From Voacanga thouarsii (taxonomy: Eukaryota > Streptophyta > Magnoliopsida > Gentianales > Apocynaceae): a DNA stretch of 64,000 bases. Made by a program: the position numbers and the translations under genes. Under the pieces are notes generated by a model. The model saw only the letters and a list, made by a program, of their open reading frames with translations, ran no database searches and was not told where the DNA came from. The stretch spans positions 2,232,001-2,296,000 of the forward strand of contig JANUWF010003368.1 in the NCBI GenBank assembly GCA_026120185.1. The letters run 5' to 3'. This document shows positions 1-11,884 of the stretch, one piece after another; position 1 is the stretch's first letter, and each line of letters opens with the position of its first letter.

Positions 1-34
1 TTAAAATATCACATGAAATGCAAAATACTATGCA

Positions 35-496
35 ATGCATGATTTTTTCCCCATAGGTCAAAGGTGGTTTTGGGCGGGGTATTACAGACATTGTCAATTT
101 CTGAGACACTCTGTAGTCTCTTGGTACAGCAAGAAGCAAGCTTGTGTATCTCTTTTAACAACTGAAGCAGAATATATAGCTGCAGGAAGTTGTTGTGCTC
201 AAATTTTATGGATGAAACATACTTTACTCAATTTCGATCTTAATTTTAAGTGTGTTCCTATTCTATGTGACAACACCAGCGCTATAAATTTAACTAAAAA
301 CCCTGTTCAGCACTCAAGAACTAAGCACATTGAGATTAAACATCACTTTATTAGAGATCATGTGCTTAAGGGTGATGTTTGTGTTGAATATATTTCTACT
401 AATGATCAACTTGTAGATATATTCACCAAAACACTGGCTAAAGATAAATTCAATCATAGGAGAAGAGGATTGGGAATTACCAGATTATGTAACTAA
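35..496 (+). pseudogene. Ty1/copia pol C-terminus (RNase H domain), SIRE-like
   Basis: This is the last ~150 codons of a copia polyprotein, the RNase H domain that removes the RNA strand during reverse transcription. Visible motifs in order: a TEAEYIAAG block, a CDNTSAINLTKNPVQHSRTK block, HIEIKHHFIRDHV, and a tail with LVDIFTKTLAKDKF, which matches the usual ADIFTKPL ending. The GSCCAQILWMK wording and the RTKHIEI..HFIRDHV spacing are typical of SIRE/Opie elements. The frame is open from 35 to the stop at 494-496, but the domain begins mid-sequence, so the true start lies upstream. Several conserved residues are changed (Thr for Pro in the FTKPL motif), as expected of a decaying copy. Confidence 0.85.
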
Positions 497-979
497 TGTT
501 TTTTGCTAGACTTAGTTGTTTAGTCTTGCAGGTTCTTGATTATTTCCGATTTCAGAAGGAGATCTTGGATGCAGTGTTTGGACAAAGTATATCCAAAATC
601 TCCTCACCAGAAGTATCTCTTAAGTAAAAATATTCTTTGTCAAAATCAGATGGGCATTTTGGATTGAATTCCAAGTCCAAAATTGCAGCATCCTACGGGC
701 ATATGTGACACACATTTTTTTTTTTTTTTTGTAAAACAACCAAATCAAATGGACAATATATGTGTCCAAATTTTTAAAATTTTCATATCCTTGAAAAGTC
801 ACTTCTTAATGTACTTGATTGTACTTACCCACTCCTATACCTTGTAAAGCCCAAAAGATTTCAAATCTATTTGAATTATCTTATATTTTCAAAACTTAAA
901 GCTATTACCTTTCTATTTCTTCTGTCTGGCATTCTCTCAACAAAACCAGACAAACCAAAACCCTCCAACTTCATTTGCT
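497..979 (+). other. SIRE spacer between pol and env-like ORF
   Basis: There is no coding signal in this 480-bp stretch. It contains a run of T at about 716-731. A pyrimidine-rich segment with TTTCTATTTCTTCTGTCTGG at about 911-930 lies shortly before the ATG at 980. In SIRE elements the downstream ORF is thought to be expressed from a spliced transcript, so a 3' splice site could lie here, but I cannot pick one with confidence. Confidence 0.4.
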
Positions 980-1174
980 ATGGCTAAACTTTCAAAACCA
1001 AGCAAAGGGACCAAACCAAAAGTAAAGGAGACCAAGAAAAGTAAAGTAGTGGCAAAGAAAGCTGCTGCTACCACTAAAATGCCTGTGAAGAAAAAAGACA
1101 AGGAAGTTGCTCCCGAAGAGCACACTTCTTAAATTGCCTTATCAGAACAACCACCGGAGAAGGAAAGTACGGAT
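980..1174 (+). pseudogene. SIRE env-like extra ORF, N-terminal piece (lysine-rich)
   Basis: The ORF starts at ATG 980 and reads 50 codons to a TAA at 1130-1132. The same frame then continues open with an acidic/proline stretch until the Tekay-like element begins at 1175, so the TAA is probably a later mutation. The peptide starts MAKLSKPSKG and is very rich in Lys, Ala and Thr, like a histone tail or nuclear localisation region. It sits ~480 bp after pol, the place of the extra ORF in SIRE elements. The rest of the ORF resumes at about 12413. Function is unknown; 'env-like' is a positional label, and no signal peptide or membrane segment is visible. Confidence 0.55.
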
Positions 1175-1911
1175 TGTAACACCCCACCTTGTTACTTTTG
1201 ATCGGCTACTTTTTGTAATAGGATGAGAATTTGTATTAATGTCCAGAATAAAAGTTGATCAGTGTAATGAGACGAATACTTTGGTGAAATAAAATTTGTC
1301 GGGACTTGGATGTAATTATTGGATTTGTTCTACCCGTACCCTAAATTTTTGAAAGGCTATTATTAGTAACAAAATAAGAATTTTAGGATACTCTAAAAAG
1401 AGAAATTGATCAGTGTGATGAAACACATATTTTAGTGTGAATTATGCTACTCGGGGTATCAGGGGCATTTTCATCATTTTGATCGCGTCCGCAACTTTGA
1501 TTGCAAATTTAACCAAATAGAGAAGGAATTGAAGAATTTAAGTATTACCAATGGATTCCCTAGTGAAGTAAAATATTTTTTCATTTCGGACCCGATTTTG
1601 GTCATTTTTGAAGAGAATATGAAATCGCGGTTAAAAATGGACGTGTGGCATTGTGTGAAGTGTGAAACCCCATGTAAAGCCTACCCTAGAGTAAGCGGGT
1701 TGTGATGCATATCATGTTATCATGCATAAAATATACCTTTTGAATGATTTTGCGTGCCTTAGAATTGTGGTTTATAGGTTAAAAGGATTTATTTGTGCTT
1801 GTTAGGTAGAAAAGGTAAAAAGGTAATTTTTCTTGAGGTCATAATAGGAAGATGGCTTGAGGTTTAGATAAGACGAATATTTGGTTGAGAAAATAAGAAC
1901 AAGAATTAATG

Positions 1912-1965
1912 TGGTTGAGTGGCTAGAGCTTTGTGATTTAATCTCTAAGGTCTTGAATTCAAATC
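1912..1965 (+). other. tRNA-like A-box/B-box segment inside family-C LTR
   Basis: TGGTTGAGTGG at 1912-1922 fits the Pol III A-box consensus TRGYNNARNGG fully. ATTCAAATC at 1957-1965 fits the B-box GWTCRANNC with one mismatch. The ~34-nt gap is in the tRNA range. I see no complete cloverleaf, so this is not called a tRNA gene. The second copy of the LTR has the same pair at the same distance from its 5' end. Confidence 0.5.
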
Positions 1966-4900
1966 CCATCACTTAAGTTTTATTCATATTTATCTTAGCC
2001 ATGTTTGAATTGTCATTTTCCTTAAAGGTAGGAGTGTTGTCTTAAGGAAGACATAATGGTAATGTCTTGACCATGTGATTTTGTCCTAACAAGAATTCTA
2101 GAAGAATTCTTGTCCTCTTTAATTTTGCTAGTCTTGTCCTAACATATTTGAAATTTAAACCACTCTTAATTCTTTAATCCATTTTTAATCAAAAAAAAAT
2201 TCTGAGATAATTCCCTAAGCTTAGAATTCGAAAATCCGAGCTCTTGTGGGATAGATATGGCCAAAAGTAAGGAGGGAAAATAGGTAGATGTTCCAAGAAA
2301 GAATACCATAGCTATTCCTTCAAAACGCCATCTTAATTTTGTTCATGTTTTGGTAAAAAAATTTGGAAAATTTTCCAGATTTCCTTCAAGGCTGTTTTTG
2401 AAAATTGCAGCAAGTTTTCCTACCTAATTTTTGCAAGAAAACCAGTCAATTTATGTGAGGATGAAGGCTGGAAATTCCTTGAATTTTCGGAGCTGTACAA
2501 ACAGTCCCAAACTAGAATTTGTTTCAGAAAACTAGCAACATTGAACATGAACTTGAAGCCACCCATTAGAACATATGAACAGCTGGAACTTCCTTTGTTT
2601 TTCTTCAAGATGAAGTCTGGAAACCACCATTAAAAGACCTTCAAACACCCTTAAAATCCAGCTGCAAAATCGCGCCAAAGAGGACTGAAAATTCTGCACC
2701 AAAACTATTCCAATTCCAAGTATTCTTGAGCTTCAATTCCAGAAAATTTTCCAGCTTTGTCTCTTCATGGCTATGGCCGAAATTCTTCAGCAAACCTCAC
2801 TGAATTTTGGCCCTTGTATAGCCATGAATTGAACATCTTGGCTTCCCCACCAACCTTAAGTAATAGGACTCCATTATCATACCTCAAAAAGCTCTTATTA
2901 TCACTCTATCCAAAACTTGTTCAAACTTCAAATTAAATTCCAGATTTTGTTCCATTAAAACACTCCTTAGCTAAGTGATAAAACCAAAAAATCCTCTACC
3001 ATTTCATGATCATTTTTGGCCAGCCTTAAGTCTAAACAACTCTCTATCCTTTGGTTGAAACATAGCTAATTCAGCCATACATTATTGAAGAACAAGAAAC
3101 CTTCCAAGAGCAAACACCGTTAAACCAATCCTATACCTCAAATAACTCCACCTTTTTCTCCATTTGAATTTAAAAAAAAAAAAAATCTGAAACTCTCTCT
3201 CTCATTCTTGGATAGCCGAAAGCTCCTTCTACTCTAAGCCACTTGGCCATCACAATCCTAAACACCCTCAAAATTCATCTCCTCTCAAACTCTATCAAAA
3301 AATACCAAGAACACACACTTCACATCTTCAAGCCTAAACCACTCCTAAACACCTCCAATCACTCCCAAACTCTCTAGATTATCAATATTCAACCTGTATT
3401 CTTCATTTTTGCACTTTATAACACCAAACACATAAAGTTGAATTTCCAAATGGATCAAACCAACCTTTTTTGTTGAAGATTCGAAGAACATCAAAAAGGT
3501 AAAATCAGAACAATCTCCTTGTTCTTCTTCTCTTATTCAACTTCTAATATCCTTTTCTATTCTCATTCATTCCTCTCTCACACTTTCTCTCTCTCTTGGC
3601 CGAAATGGTGATGATCAACCATGGGCTATTTTTGGACCACAAAAGGCCATCAAGCACTCGAGGATCTTCACTAATTAAGGAGAATCCTTCATCAAACGAA
3701 CATCAATGAAGTATTTCTTTCTTAATTTCCCTTTTTAATTTTCAGAATCAAGACCCCTAGATGTTGATAGGTTGATTGAATCAAAGTAGGGGTTGAGAAT
3801 ATGTATGTGGGTGAAGGGGATGGAGTTAAGACATGAGAATGGGAATGAATGTTAAGCCTTATGGATTTTACTTTAGAATCACTATATGTTCATCATGATT
3901 AATGAGATGTAAGGATGTTTTGATGCATGTTAGATATTATGCCACCATTGTTGATTAGGCCTTCATGGTATTATTTTTCAGTTAAGTCATAGATAATATT
4001 ATGCCTAGTAGAAGATCATCCATGTTATAGTATATGTTAATTCAAGTCTATGTTCATGGATAGATTAACATGTTATTTATTATGTGAGAAAATGTTCATG
4101 GATCCTCTCTAACAATAGGAAATTATTGTAAGAATTATTTTTAATTAATTCTAGAATTATTTTTACTATTAATTTACTTAGTACTATTATTCAATTTAAT
4201 CTACAAAGTCTGAAAAGCATCATGTAGATTTGAAATAGAAGATTATTTTAAAATATTATTATTTTATTAGTTAAATAAATAAAATCCTTTTATTAAAAAA
4301 ATAATAAAATATTGGGATTAATTAATATCAAATGACTTTATAGACCATAGTACTAATATTAGTTAGTCCTACTAAAACTCATAAACATTGTTTATAATAA
4401 AATTTATTTATTATTTATTAATTAAAAATTAAGTGTAATTCATTTATTATTAATTTTATTTTTATTGGTTATTTATTATCTATTAAGTATCAATTAAAAT
4501 TAGGTATAATTTATTATTTATAGTAACACTATTTAAATATTACTATTTATTTATCAATGTTATTTAGGAGTTATTATTATCCAATATTTAACACTAGTTT
4601 TATTTATTAGCAATATTACTCATTATTTATTATTTGAAACTATAACTTATTATTATTTATTTTATAACACCCATTTATTTTAACTTTTCAAGTTAGTTTT
4701 ATTTTATGAAATACTTTATCAACTAGTATTAAAGATTAAGACATAGCAGTCATGGTTAGTTATTGATGTAGCTAGTTGAACTAGAAATTATTTATTTAAG
4801 GCAAATATGGTGTGGATGTTATCTTATACCCTGTATTTACCCCACGTGGGGATAGGTTGCCTTGAATTTTCTTGGAAGGCTATTGTATCATGGAAAAGCA

Positions 4901-5426
4901 AGAGATCAGGTAAGTCCTTGCATTTAAGAAGTTTGTGAACAAATGTTTTTCTGCAAGTCAAATGCACTGATTGTCGTGGAAGATGTACCTTGAGATGCAA
5001 TTATGGACAATATATTTCTTCTTCTAAAGTAAAATAATTTTTGTCAAGTAAACAATTTTTTGAGAAAAATAAAAAATTTTTCTTAAACAATATTTTACCT
5101 AAAGTTGCTTGAAAGCCATAATTGCTACTTCAAAGAAAGCTCTTCATTGATTTACATTTTCCAAGTGGAATAAACATAATGTTGAGTACTCAATAAGGGT
5201 AGACTACTAGGACTAATCTTTGAAGGGTTGGGCAAGTCTCTCAGTAGGAGGCCACCTCTAAGGGGTGAACCCTACCTAAACAAGATGATAGTTCTTGTTG
5301 GTCAGGCCGGTCCAAACTAGTAGAATAGTTCAGGTGGACTGTTTATTTTCAGAGTGGATACCTGGTATGTTTGGGTGTAGAGATGGAGGAGTATCTCACC
5401 TGGTAGGCCGTACACCCACCTTGTAT

Positions 5427-5545
5427 CAGCATGCACAAAGTGTGGCATCCTGATTATTCTCTCGTCATGATGCACAAAGTGTGGTATCTTGACCGTTCTC
5501 TTGATGTGGTGTACAAAGTGTGATGCCATGGCCATTCATGATGCA
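5427..5545 (+). repeat. 3 x 39-bp tandem repeat in family-C LTR copy 1
   Basis: The core GCACAAAGTGTGG begins at 5433 and 5472, and GTACAAAGTGTGA at 5511, giving two spacings of 39 bp. The other copy of this LTR (minus strand, around 20195-20220) shows only one unit, so the array expanded in this copy. Confidence 0.7.
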
Positions 5546-7229
5546 TAACTTCATAGTCAACTTTATTAGAGTGGTTATTACTTTTCAAGTTGAGCACTTT
5601 TACTTTACAAATGCTGATAAAACACCACTCAGTGTTCAAAGATAAATTTCTAGGCTTGCAGACTTTTTATTATGACTTGTTCAAAACTTGCATACATGAA
5701 TTGTTTTTCCTGAAATACCATGAGCACACACATGACTTATTGGAAAATATTTCTCACACCTTTTATATCATGTCTTCAGGTCGATCCTACTTGGAGGGTT
5801 GATTTACTTATGTTGCCGTGAACTTAGAAGATTTATCCTCATGTATTTATTTGTTAGAGATTTTGGTTACCATCTATCTATTTCAAGACTTGTAAAAGCA
5901 TTATTTTGGGATTGTAATAAGTCCATTATTAAGTTATTTCCTTCAATATTTTCTATTACCTAGTTATAAAGACCCCTTGTCTTAAGGACAGGGCGACATC
6001 CCCGCTCCTTTTGGGATACATAGGTAGTGGGGTGTTACATGAATGGTGGATGAAAAAAAAGTGTTAAAATACCATTAGGAGATTGAAATATTTGTGAGAT
6101 TATTAAATTACAAAAGCTTATTGAATAATCTTAAGAATTATCCATTTAAATTAAATTCACCAATAGGAATTTAGCTTTAAAATGGATAGCCCACAATGTA
6201 ATTAATGTTGGTTGACTTTGGGCACTATAATGGCAGTGGAAGGGCAGTAAAACAACAAGAAATTTGTCCAAGGGAAGAACAAAAGGAAGAGAGAAAGAAA
6301 AGGAAAGAAAAGCTTGAGAAAAATAGGGAGAAAAAGAAAAAAAAGAGAGAAAGAAAGAAGTGTGTGTGTTCTTGGAGAAAAATCATGCTAAGAGATCCCA
6401 CATACAAGATAAAATCCTATGCTTCAAGAATTAAAGTTGTAGAATTTGTTACGGTGATCGTTTTGATGTGAATTTTAACATAAAAACATGACTTTCATGT
6501 ATTGAATTCGGATCAAAGCTAGGGTTTATGAGCTTTTGTGTATGAACTTTATATATGCTTGTATATGTGCCGGCTGCCTAAGGTCCTTTAAATGTTGTTT
6601 TGTGTGAAGAAGAACTATGGTAGTTTGAAGGCTTATGTTCAGTTGAAGAGGTTATGATCAAAGTGGAGTAAAAATGGAATTTACTTGATTGGAAAAATGG
6701 ATTATATTAGCTTTTGATTAGAAAAGATGAATTTGAGTTGAATAAGTGTGGTTTTTGTGAGCTATTGGAAATTTAAAAATTTAGAATTAAAGATGATTTG
6801 AAGGAAAATTGAGTGAATTAATGGTTCTAAGGTGTTATAGATTAAAGGAGGACAAAGGAAAGCATGAATAGTAAAAGTGAGATAAAACTATTGGGGCTAT
6901 TTTTATCTAGTACCGTGCTAAAAAGCTAGAATTCTAGAAAAGGGCTTATAAGAATTAAATTTAAGAGTCTTATGGTCATTTTGGTATATTATAGAGCCAA
7001 ACAAGGTCGTGGATTGAAAGTTATGTCTGAGACAAAATCATGTGTCAAACCAGCAAACATTTCAGAATTTTGCTTAGAATATGGACGAATTTAAGGATGA
7101 TTAATTGTGTAATTTTGGATGAAATAATTGGGGGATATAAAGTGAATCCCTTATTTATGAAGGGAGAAAGGATGTGAAAAAATAAAAATGAAAAAATTGA
7201 ACAAATGACGAAAACCGACGTGAACGAAG

Positions 7230-7330
7230 GTTGAACGTTTTTCTTAATCGTCAGCCTTGTCAGCTAAACGTCAGTTGGACGTCGGCTACCTGTCGGGCAC
7301 ATCGGCTAGACGTCGGCCAACCGTAAGCTA
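7230..7330 (+). repeat. Short degenerate CGTCGGCTA repeat array in Tekay LTR
   Basis: Around ten imperfect copies of a 9-10 bp GTCGGCTA/GTCAGCTA motif lie next to each other. Matching arrays with different unit numbers occur at about 32085-32165 and 40215-40325 in the other Tekay LTRs. The GC content is well above the surrounding LTR. Confidence 0.6.
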
Positions 7331-7679
7331 TTTTTTGGCCAAACTTGAATTGACCCGAAAATAATGTTTGGTATAGGTTTACCGATAAATGGCCAACGGA
7401 ACGTCGAAAAAGATAGAGACGGTAATTAAACAACCGTGAATGGAAAAGGTTACTTAGGACACGAGGTGAGTCCCTTGGATTTCTAAAACTCTTTCTAAAG
7501 CTAGTATTTTTCCATGAAATGTTATGTTATATACCGTTTTGGAAATCCCTGAATATGTTTAAGGTATATTTGAGTAAGATTTGTTTTATGCTATTTGGGG
7601 CTAGAATGAGCTTGGAAACCTTAACAAATGATTAAAGTATGAGTTTGTGAATTTAGTTCTTTTTGGATTAAATACTTGG

Positions 7680-8105
7680 GATTTTCAGAAAATGGTAAAT
7701 TTTGGAATCGGGTATTCATAAATTGACTAGAATGCCCATATTGGAACATTTTATGGAATTGTGTTTGGAAACTTTGAATTTAATTCTTTTTTTGGATTAG
7801 AATTCTGGATTTCTTGAAATAAGTTCCTTTTTGAATCGGGTATTTGGAAAATGATCCAAATGTTCTTATTGGAATATTTTATGAAAACTTTTGGGATTGG
7901 GTATTCTGTAAATGACCAAAATATTCTTATTGGAACTCTTGTAAATATTTTTTTTCAAATCAGGTAAGGGTAAGATGACCTAAATACCCTCAAAAAGTCT
8001 TTTGGAATCGGGCATGGGTAAAATGACCCCAATGCCCTTGAAAAATGACTTTTGTGATCGAGTACGGGAAAAATAATCCGAATACTCTTAGAAATATGTT
8101 TTGAT
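7680..8105 (+). repeat. Array of ~50-60 bp hairpin-forming units in Tekay LTR (element F)
   Basis: About six degenerate units follow one another, each built as AATCGGGTA-(about 8 nt)-AAATGACC-(about 3 nt)-AATACCCTT. Each has GGGTA and TACCC-type arms facing each other. The same array is present at about 32545-32945 and 40700-41100. Confidence 0.65.
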
Positions 8106-8344
8106 GTGTGAGAAGAACCCTTTATCCTATTTCAACATGATTTTAGAAAATGATCTCTCGTGATGAGATTGACTTTTGAAAAATAATTTTTTGATCCTTG
8201 AAATTGTTTTATTAGCCTGATGTGCCTATGGAATGAATTGATTAGCTCTGTGGAGCCTATATGAATGATGACTTGACTTGCGAGTCAATGAGATCAAGTT
8301 CTGGAAAATTTGATTTTGCCCCAAAAATGTTTTGATTTGAAAAT

Positions 8345-9881
8345 TAATGTGTTTGAATTTGGGTATAAAAAATCATATAAAAATAAGCACATTCCCAATC
8401 AAGTTTAAATTAAAATGTTAACCTCAAATTATACATATGAGCAAGCATACTCATCGTTAAGCATAGCATAGGATTTAAAATGAGTGTCGATTCTCAAGGA
8501 ACAAGTATGCCTTAATCATTTTTCTTTTATTGTTTAACTGACTCAATAAAGTGAAAAAGAATAAAAAGAAAAAATAAAATAAAATAAAATAAAATAAAAG
8601 ATTATATACATGTCAAGGATGGAGAATTATGTAGCTCAAACCATTATTTTGACAAACATGACCTTAAAATACCCAATCATTATCATAACTAATCATTCTC
8701 TTAGCATCATAAAGGATTAAGATAGATTCACTTCTTTTCCAATCCATGAAATCACTCTCTTCTAGACAAATTAACATCACATATCCTGTCTCAACTAATT
8801 CACCCAAAAGATGCATTAAACACAATCCTTGATTAAATCCCCATACCCTGAAAAATTTAAAATAAGAAATTAACCAATGAATCCATATCCTAGCAGACAT
8901 CAATTAACCTTTAATTACCTAGTTCTTAGTAATTAACCTATTTTCCAAGCAAGTTAATAGACAACAACTATGAAATTAATGAATTGAGACCAACATCAAT
9001 CCCTTTTCCAAGCAAGTTAATAGAAGAAACAACAAATTAATCTCGTAATCAGCATAAGTAATTAAATACCAAGAATAACAATCAATTAATCAAAAGATCA
9101 AAGTAACTCTAACAATCATGACTACCGAAAATAATGTCAACTTACAATAAAACAATTAATACATCATTGTTCAAGAAAAGAAAATAAAGTTAAAAGAAAG
9201 CACTCATAGACAAGCCTCTTTCTTCTTCCTTTGTAGACTCTCTTATACAATCCTCCTTAATTTGATGAATTCCTCATTGATTTTGAGTGATTTGTGTTTT
9301 TTCTCCACGAATTCGTTGTTTAATCTTGTATTTTCCCTCTATTTATAGGCTTTAGAAGTGCCAAAATTCGTTGGTCGAATACAAGTAGAAAAATACTAAA
9401 ACTCTAAAAATTGCCAAAAATATGCACAAAAATTGAGGCACCACCTCTGTACCAGTGCACAACCAGCGCCGCCTGTCTTGCCTAGGGCCGGCATCGGTTG
9501 TGTTCTGCCTCTTTGACCGTTCGCTGATTTTTCTTGATTTTCATGCTAATTCTTCCAGGTTGCAGCTGGCGCCGCCTCTGGGCTCCTACCCAGTGCCGAC
9601 TATGTTTTGTTCAGCTCTTGTTTTGCCAATTTTTTATCGCCTCGAAGTGCGAGCCAGCAGTACGTGGCCGACGCCGCCTCTCCTGTCCTGGCCGGCACCG
9701 CCTCTACTCTGTTTAGCGACGATTTTACCTTATTTTACCCCTAAAATTTGAAATAATGCACAAAATATCTTTTCAAGGGTAAAACTTAAAATATGAAGGA
9801 ATATGACCAATTATTGCATAAAATGTATCACAAAATGGCCTCAAATAACTAGAAAATATATGACTAATTTAGGCCCTATAA
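8345..9881 (-). mobile_element. Solo LTR of Athila-like family D, copy 1
   Basis: This 1537-bp block has a perfect 5-bp TSD, AAAAT (8340-8344 and 9882-9886). It interrupts the Tekay LTR exactly where the uninterrupted copies read through (compare about 33175-33185). On the + strand it begins TAATGTGTTTG and ends CCCTATAA; the other copy at 58664-60209 shows the intact ends TGATGTG and CTATCA in reverse orientation. In the coding sense (- strand) it starts TGATAGGGCC-like, as Athila LTRs here do. A GC-rich stretch with repeated GGCGCC/GCCGGC motifs lies at about 9440-9720. No internal domain is present. Confidence 0.85.
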
Positions 9882-10943
9882 AAAATCTTGCGGGATCATG
9901 TAATTCTCTGGCCTGATCAGTCAAATGGGGTTGGTATTATTAACATTGAGTACTCAGTAAGGATTTTGATATTTGTACTAGCCTACGTTAGAGTTAGACG
10001 ACTCTAGCAATTTGGCCTAGTTCTAGGGATTGTCTTGCTCCAAATTGGGTGACAGGACATTGAGATTAGTTGTCCTGGCTAGCCCTTTAGCACCTAGCAA
10101 TTGTCGTGTCTGTGGGTGCTTCTTGATTTTGAGTCATTTGCTGGATGCCGAGCAAGGACACTCGGTGCGTTTAACTCCTTGCCGCCTTGATGGTGATTGA
10201 CATTAGGATTGTGACCCCTAGCTTATGGTGGTAAGAGGGTGCTGTGGTACACTAGGTATGCTGCGGTATACTTGAGCAGAAGTACGCTATGGTGTACTTA
10301 CTTTGGGAATGCACGATTGTGTACTAGAGGCTGCGGTCTCAATACAATGATAAGTGGTGCCGAAGGCAAGGATTACGGGACCTATATATAAGTGGACCTT
10401 CTATTGGAGAAGTACTTGTGATTTGAAAATTGGGACAATGATTTGAAATCTAAAATAAAGTTTTTTACAAATGATTGAGTTTTGAATAAACTCTTCTTTA
10501 GAGAGATTTGGAATTGTTTTTAGTGAACAAATAATATGCTATTTGACAAAAGTTTTATGTATATATTATTTCATAAAGCACTAGCACACATAGGACTTAC
10601 TGGGTGATTCGTCACTTGCACATGTCTTTTATACTACTTTTTGGTAAGATTCAGAGCTGAGCGGACCTATGGATAGAAGGAAGATACCACAGAGTTAGCA
10701 GTTTAGGTATAGACAGCTTCCCTTTTGATCATGTACTATATTCTGTTATAGATAGAGATGGCATGCATGAGATTCTCTGATATATGTATATGTGTGGCCA
10801 TCAGTGTGGGATATTGTTGAGTCTAGACCTTATATATATATTTACTCTGTTATTTTGTTATAAAGATCCCTTGTCCGGGAAACTGGACGGGCGACACTCA
10901 GTGTTGATATACTCCCACTGTTGTCTTTAGTAGGGTGTTACAA

Positions 10944-10956
10944 TTGGTATCAAAGC
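10944..10956 (+). other. Primer-binding site of Tekay element F
   Basis: TTGGTATCAAAGC follows directly after the LTR end. It differs by one base from the tRNA-iMet complement TGGTATCAGAGC, which primes minus-strand synthesis in Tekay/Del elements. Confidence 0.8.
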
Positions 10957-11017
10957 CTAGTTTTATAGAATTGTGGTATCGTCATAGGAATTGATAGAAC
11001 CCTTTTATTGTGTACGT

Positions 11018-11679
11018 ATGACAGATAGGAGTGATAAGGGCAAGCGCCCAATGGACGAGCGCAGTGATGATGGAAAGAAAGAGATAGGTGAAAGCTCGGG
11101 TGTGAAGAAATTAGGAAAGATCAGGAAGATCTTTTGAGCGGGTGTGCCGGGATATTTTCTTGTGACAATATCTGGACCTAGCTGCCATCATGCATCCCGT
11201 CTCTCCGGGAGTAGGTTTGACCTAGCGGTACCGATGATTACTCCGTTTGCGTGAGACCTTGGTGTGGAGGGGACATCTACTCTCGAGGGGACACCATCAC
11301 CACACGAAGAGAAGAGTGGTGATTCTGATGAGATTGATGATGGTGATGAGCTGCGTCATCATGACGATAATGATAATGAGGAGGATGGTATCCTTGATGG
11401 TGCAATGTTATCTGAGGATGATGATGGTAGGGATGTACCTAAGGTACTTGAGGAGGAGATACTGGATTTAGAGGTTGTTATTGCGGGAAAGAACTAGGAG
11501 ATACTCGAGGTAGAGGTACCTGTAGCTGAGGAGCTTGAGGAGGATTTAGAGATGACCCATAGCTATTGGCTTGGCTGCAACCAGATACAGATGTAGATGA
11601 GGAGGTTGATGTAGTAAAGTCTTACATAGTTTCGACTGACTCAGGACCTCCCGTATTGGACAGCGATGATGACGAGTAG
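11018..11679 (+). pseudogene. Acidic ORF0 of Tekay element F (between PBS and gag), decayed
   Basis: The ORF starts at ATG 11018 and first reads a basic opening (MTDRSDKGKRPMDE). It is soon disrupted by an extra ~165 bp compared with the copy at 34319. From about 11264 an acidic frame is open, with ILDGAMLSEDD, a VLEEEILDLEVV block and a tail VSTDSGPPVLDSDDDE that meets TAG at 11677-11679. The same stop, in the same GACGAGTAGGAG context, ends the other copy. A 9-bp length difference near LSEDD keeps the frame, which argues for coding history. I recognise no domain; acidic low-complexity chance similarity cannot be fully excluded. Confidence 0.55.
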
Positions 11680-11884
11680 GAGGATGAGATGTAGATATAT
11701 AATATGATGTGTATTGTTTGACTAATGTATATGGTTATGTGCATGGCACACACATTTTGTAATGACTTGTGATAAATGAGAATGAATCTATGTTATATTT
11801 TGCTATGTGTACTGAGCCTATGTTTATGATTGCATTTGAGCCATGTTACATTGTTATACTAGTAAAATCTTATGAATTGTACAG

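Larger units (their letters stand above)
1661..6039 (+). mobile_element. Solo LTR of giant gypsy-like family C, copy 1
   Basis: This 4379-bp block begins TGTGAAACCCC and ends GGGGTGTTACA. It lies between two halves of the Tekay LTR that are continuous in the copies at 30740 and 38815. Flanking 5-mers are TGAAG (1656-1660) and TGAAT (6040-6044), a TSD with one mismatch. The reverse complement of the same family occupies 19693-23820. No gag/pol motif lies inside, so it is a solo LTR left by LTR-LTR recombination. It contains a tRNA-like segment near its 5' end, a very AT-rich core (about 4100-4700) and a 39-bp tandem repeat near its 3' end. Confidence 0.8.
1175..10942 (+). repeat. 5' LTR of Tekay-like element F, split by two solo LTRs
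   Basis: The LTR runs from TGTAACACC at 1175 to GTGTTACA at 10942. Removing 1661-6039 and 8345-9881 with their TSD copies leaves about 3.84 kb. This compares with 3978 bp for the 5' LTR at 30266-34243, and the two align by eye over most of their length. A purine-rich tract lies at about 6270-6360, and a short-repeat array and a hairpin-unit array lie at 7230-7330 and 7680-8105. The lysine/glutamate reading frame across the purine tract is a composition artefact. Confidence 0.8.

Noticed and set aside
937..1125. Hydrophobic Phe/Leu-rich frame on the - strand
   Set aside because: It is the antisense of the lysine-rich start of the SIRE extra ORF; Lys codons read backwards give Phe/Leu.
1912..1965. 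Functional tRNA gene
   Set aside because: A- and B-box-like words are present, but I cannot build acceptor or anticodon stems, so it is entered only as a tRNA-like segment.
6205..6471. Lys/Glu-rich 88-codon frame, and its Phe/Ser-rich antisense
   Set aside because: It arises from the purine-rich tract in the Tekay LTR, is not kept in the other LTR copies and shows no domain.
9455..9751. ~98-codon frame in solo LTR copy 1, with a ~100-codon counterpart on the - strand of copy 2 (59071-58769)
   Set aside because: Both lie on the antisense side of a GC-rich patch poor in stops; the proteins differ greatly and show no motif. Possible but unsupported.
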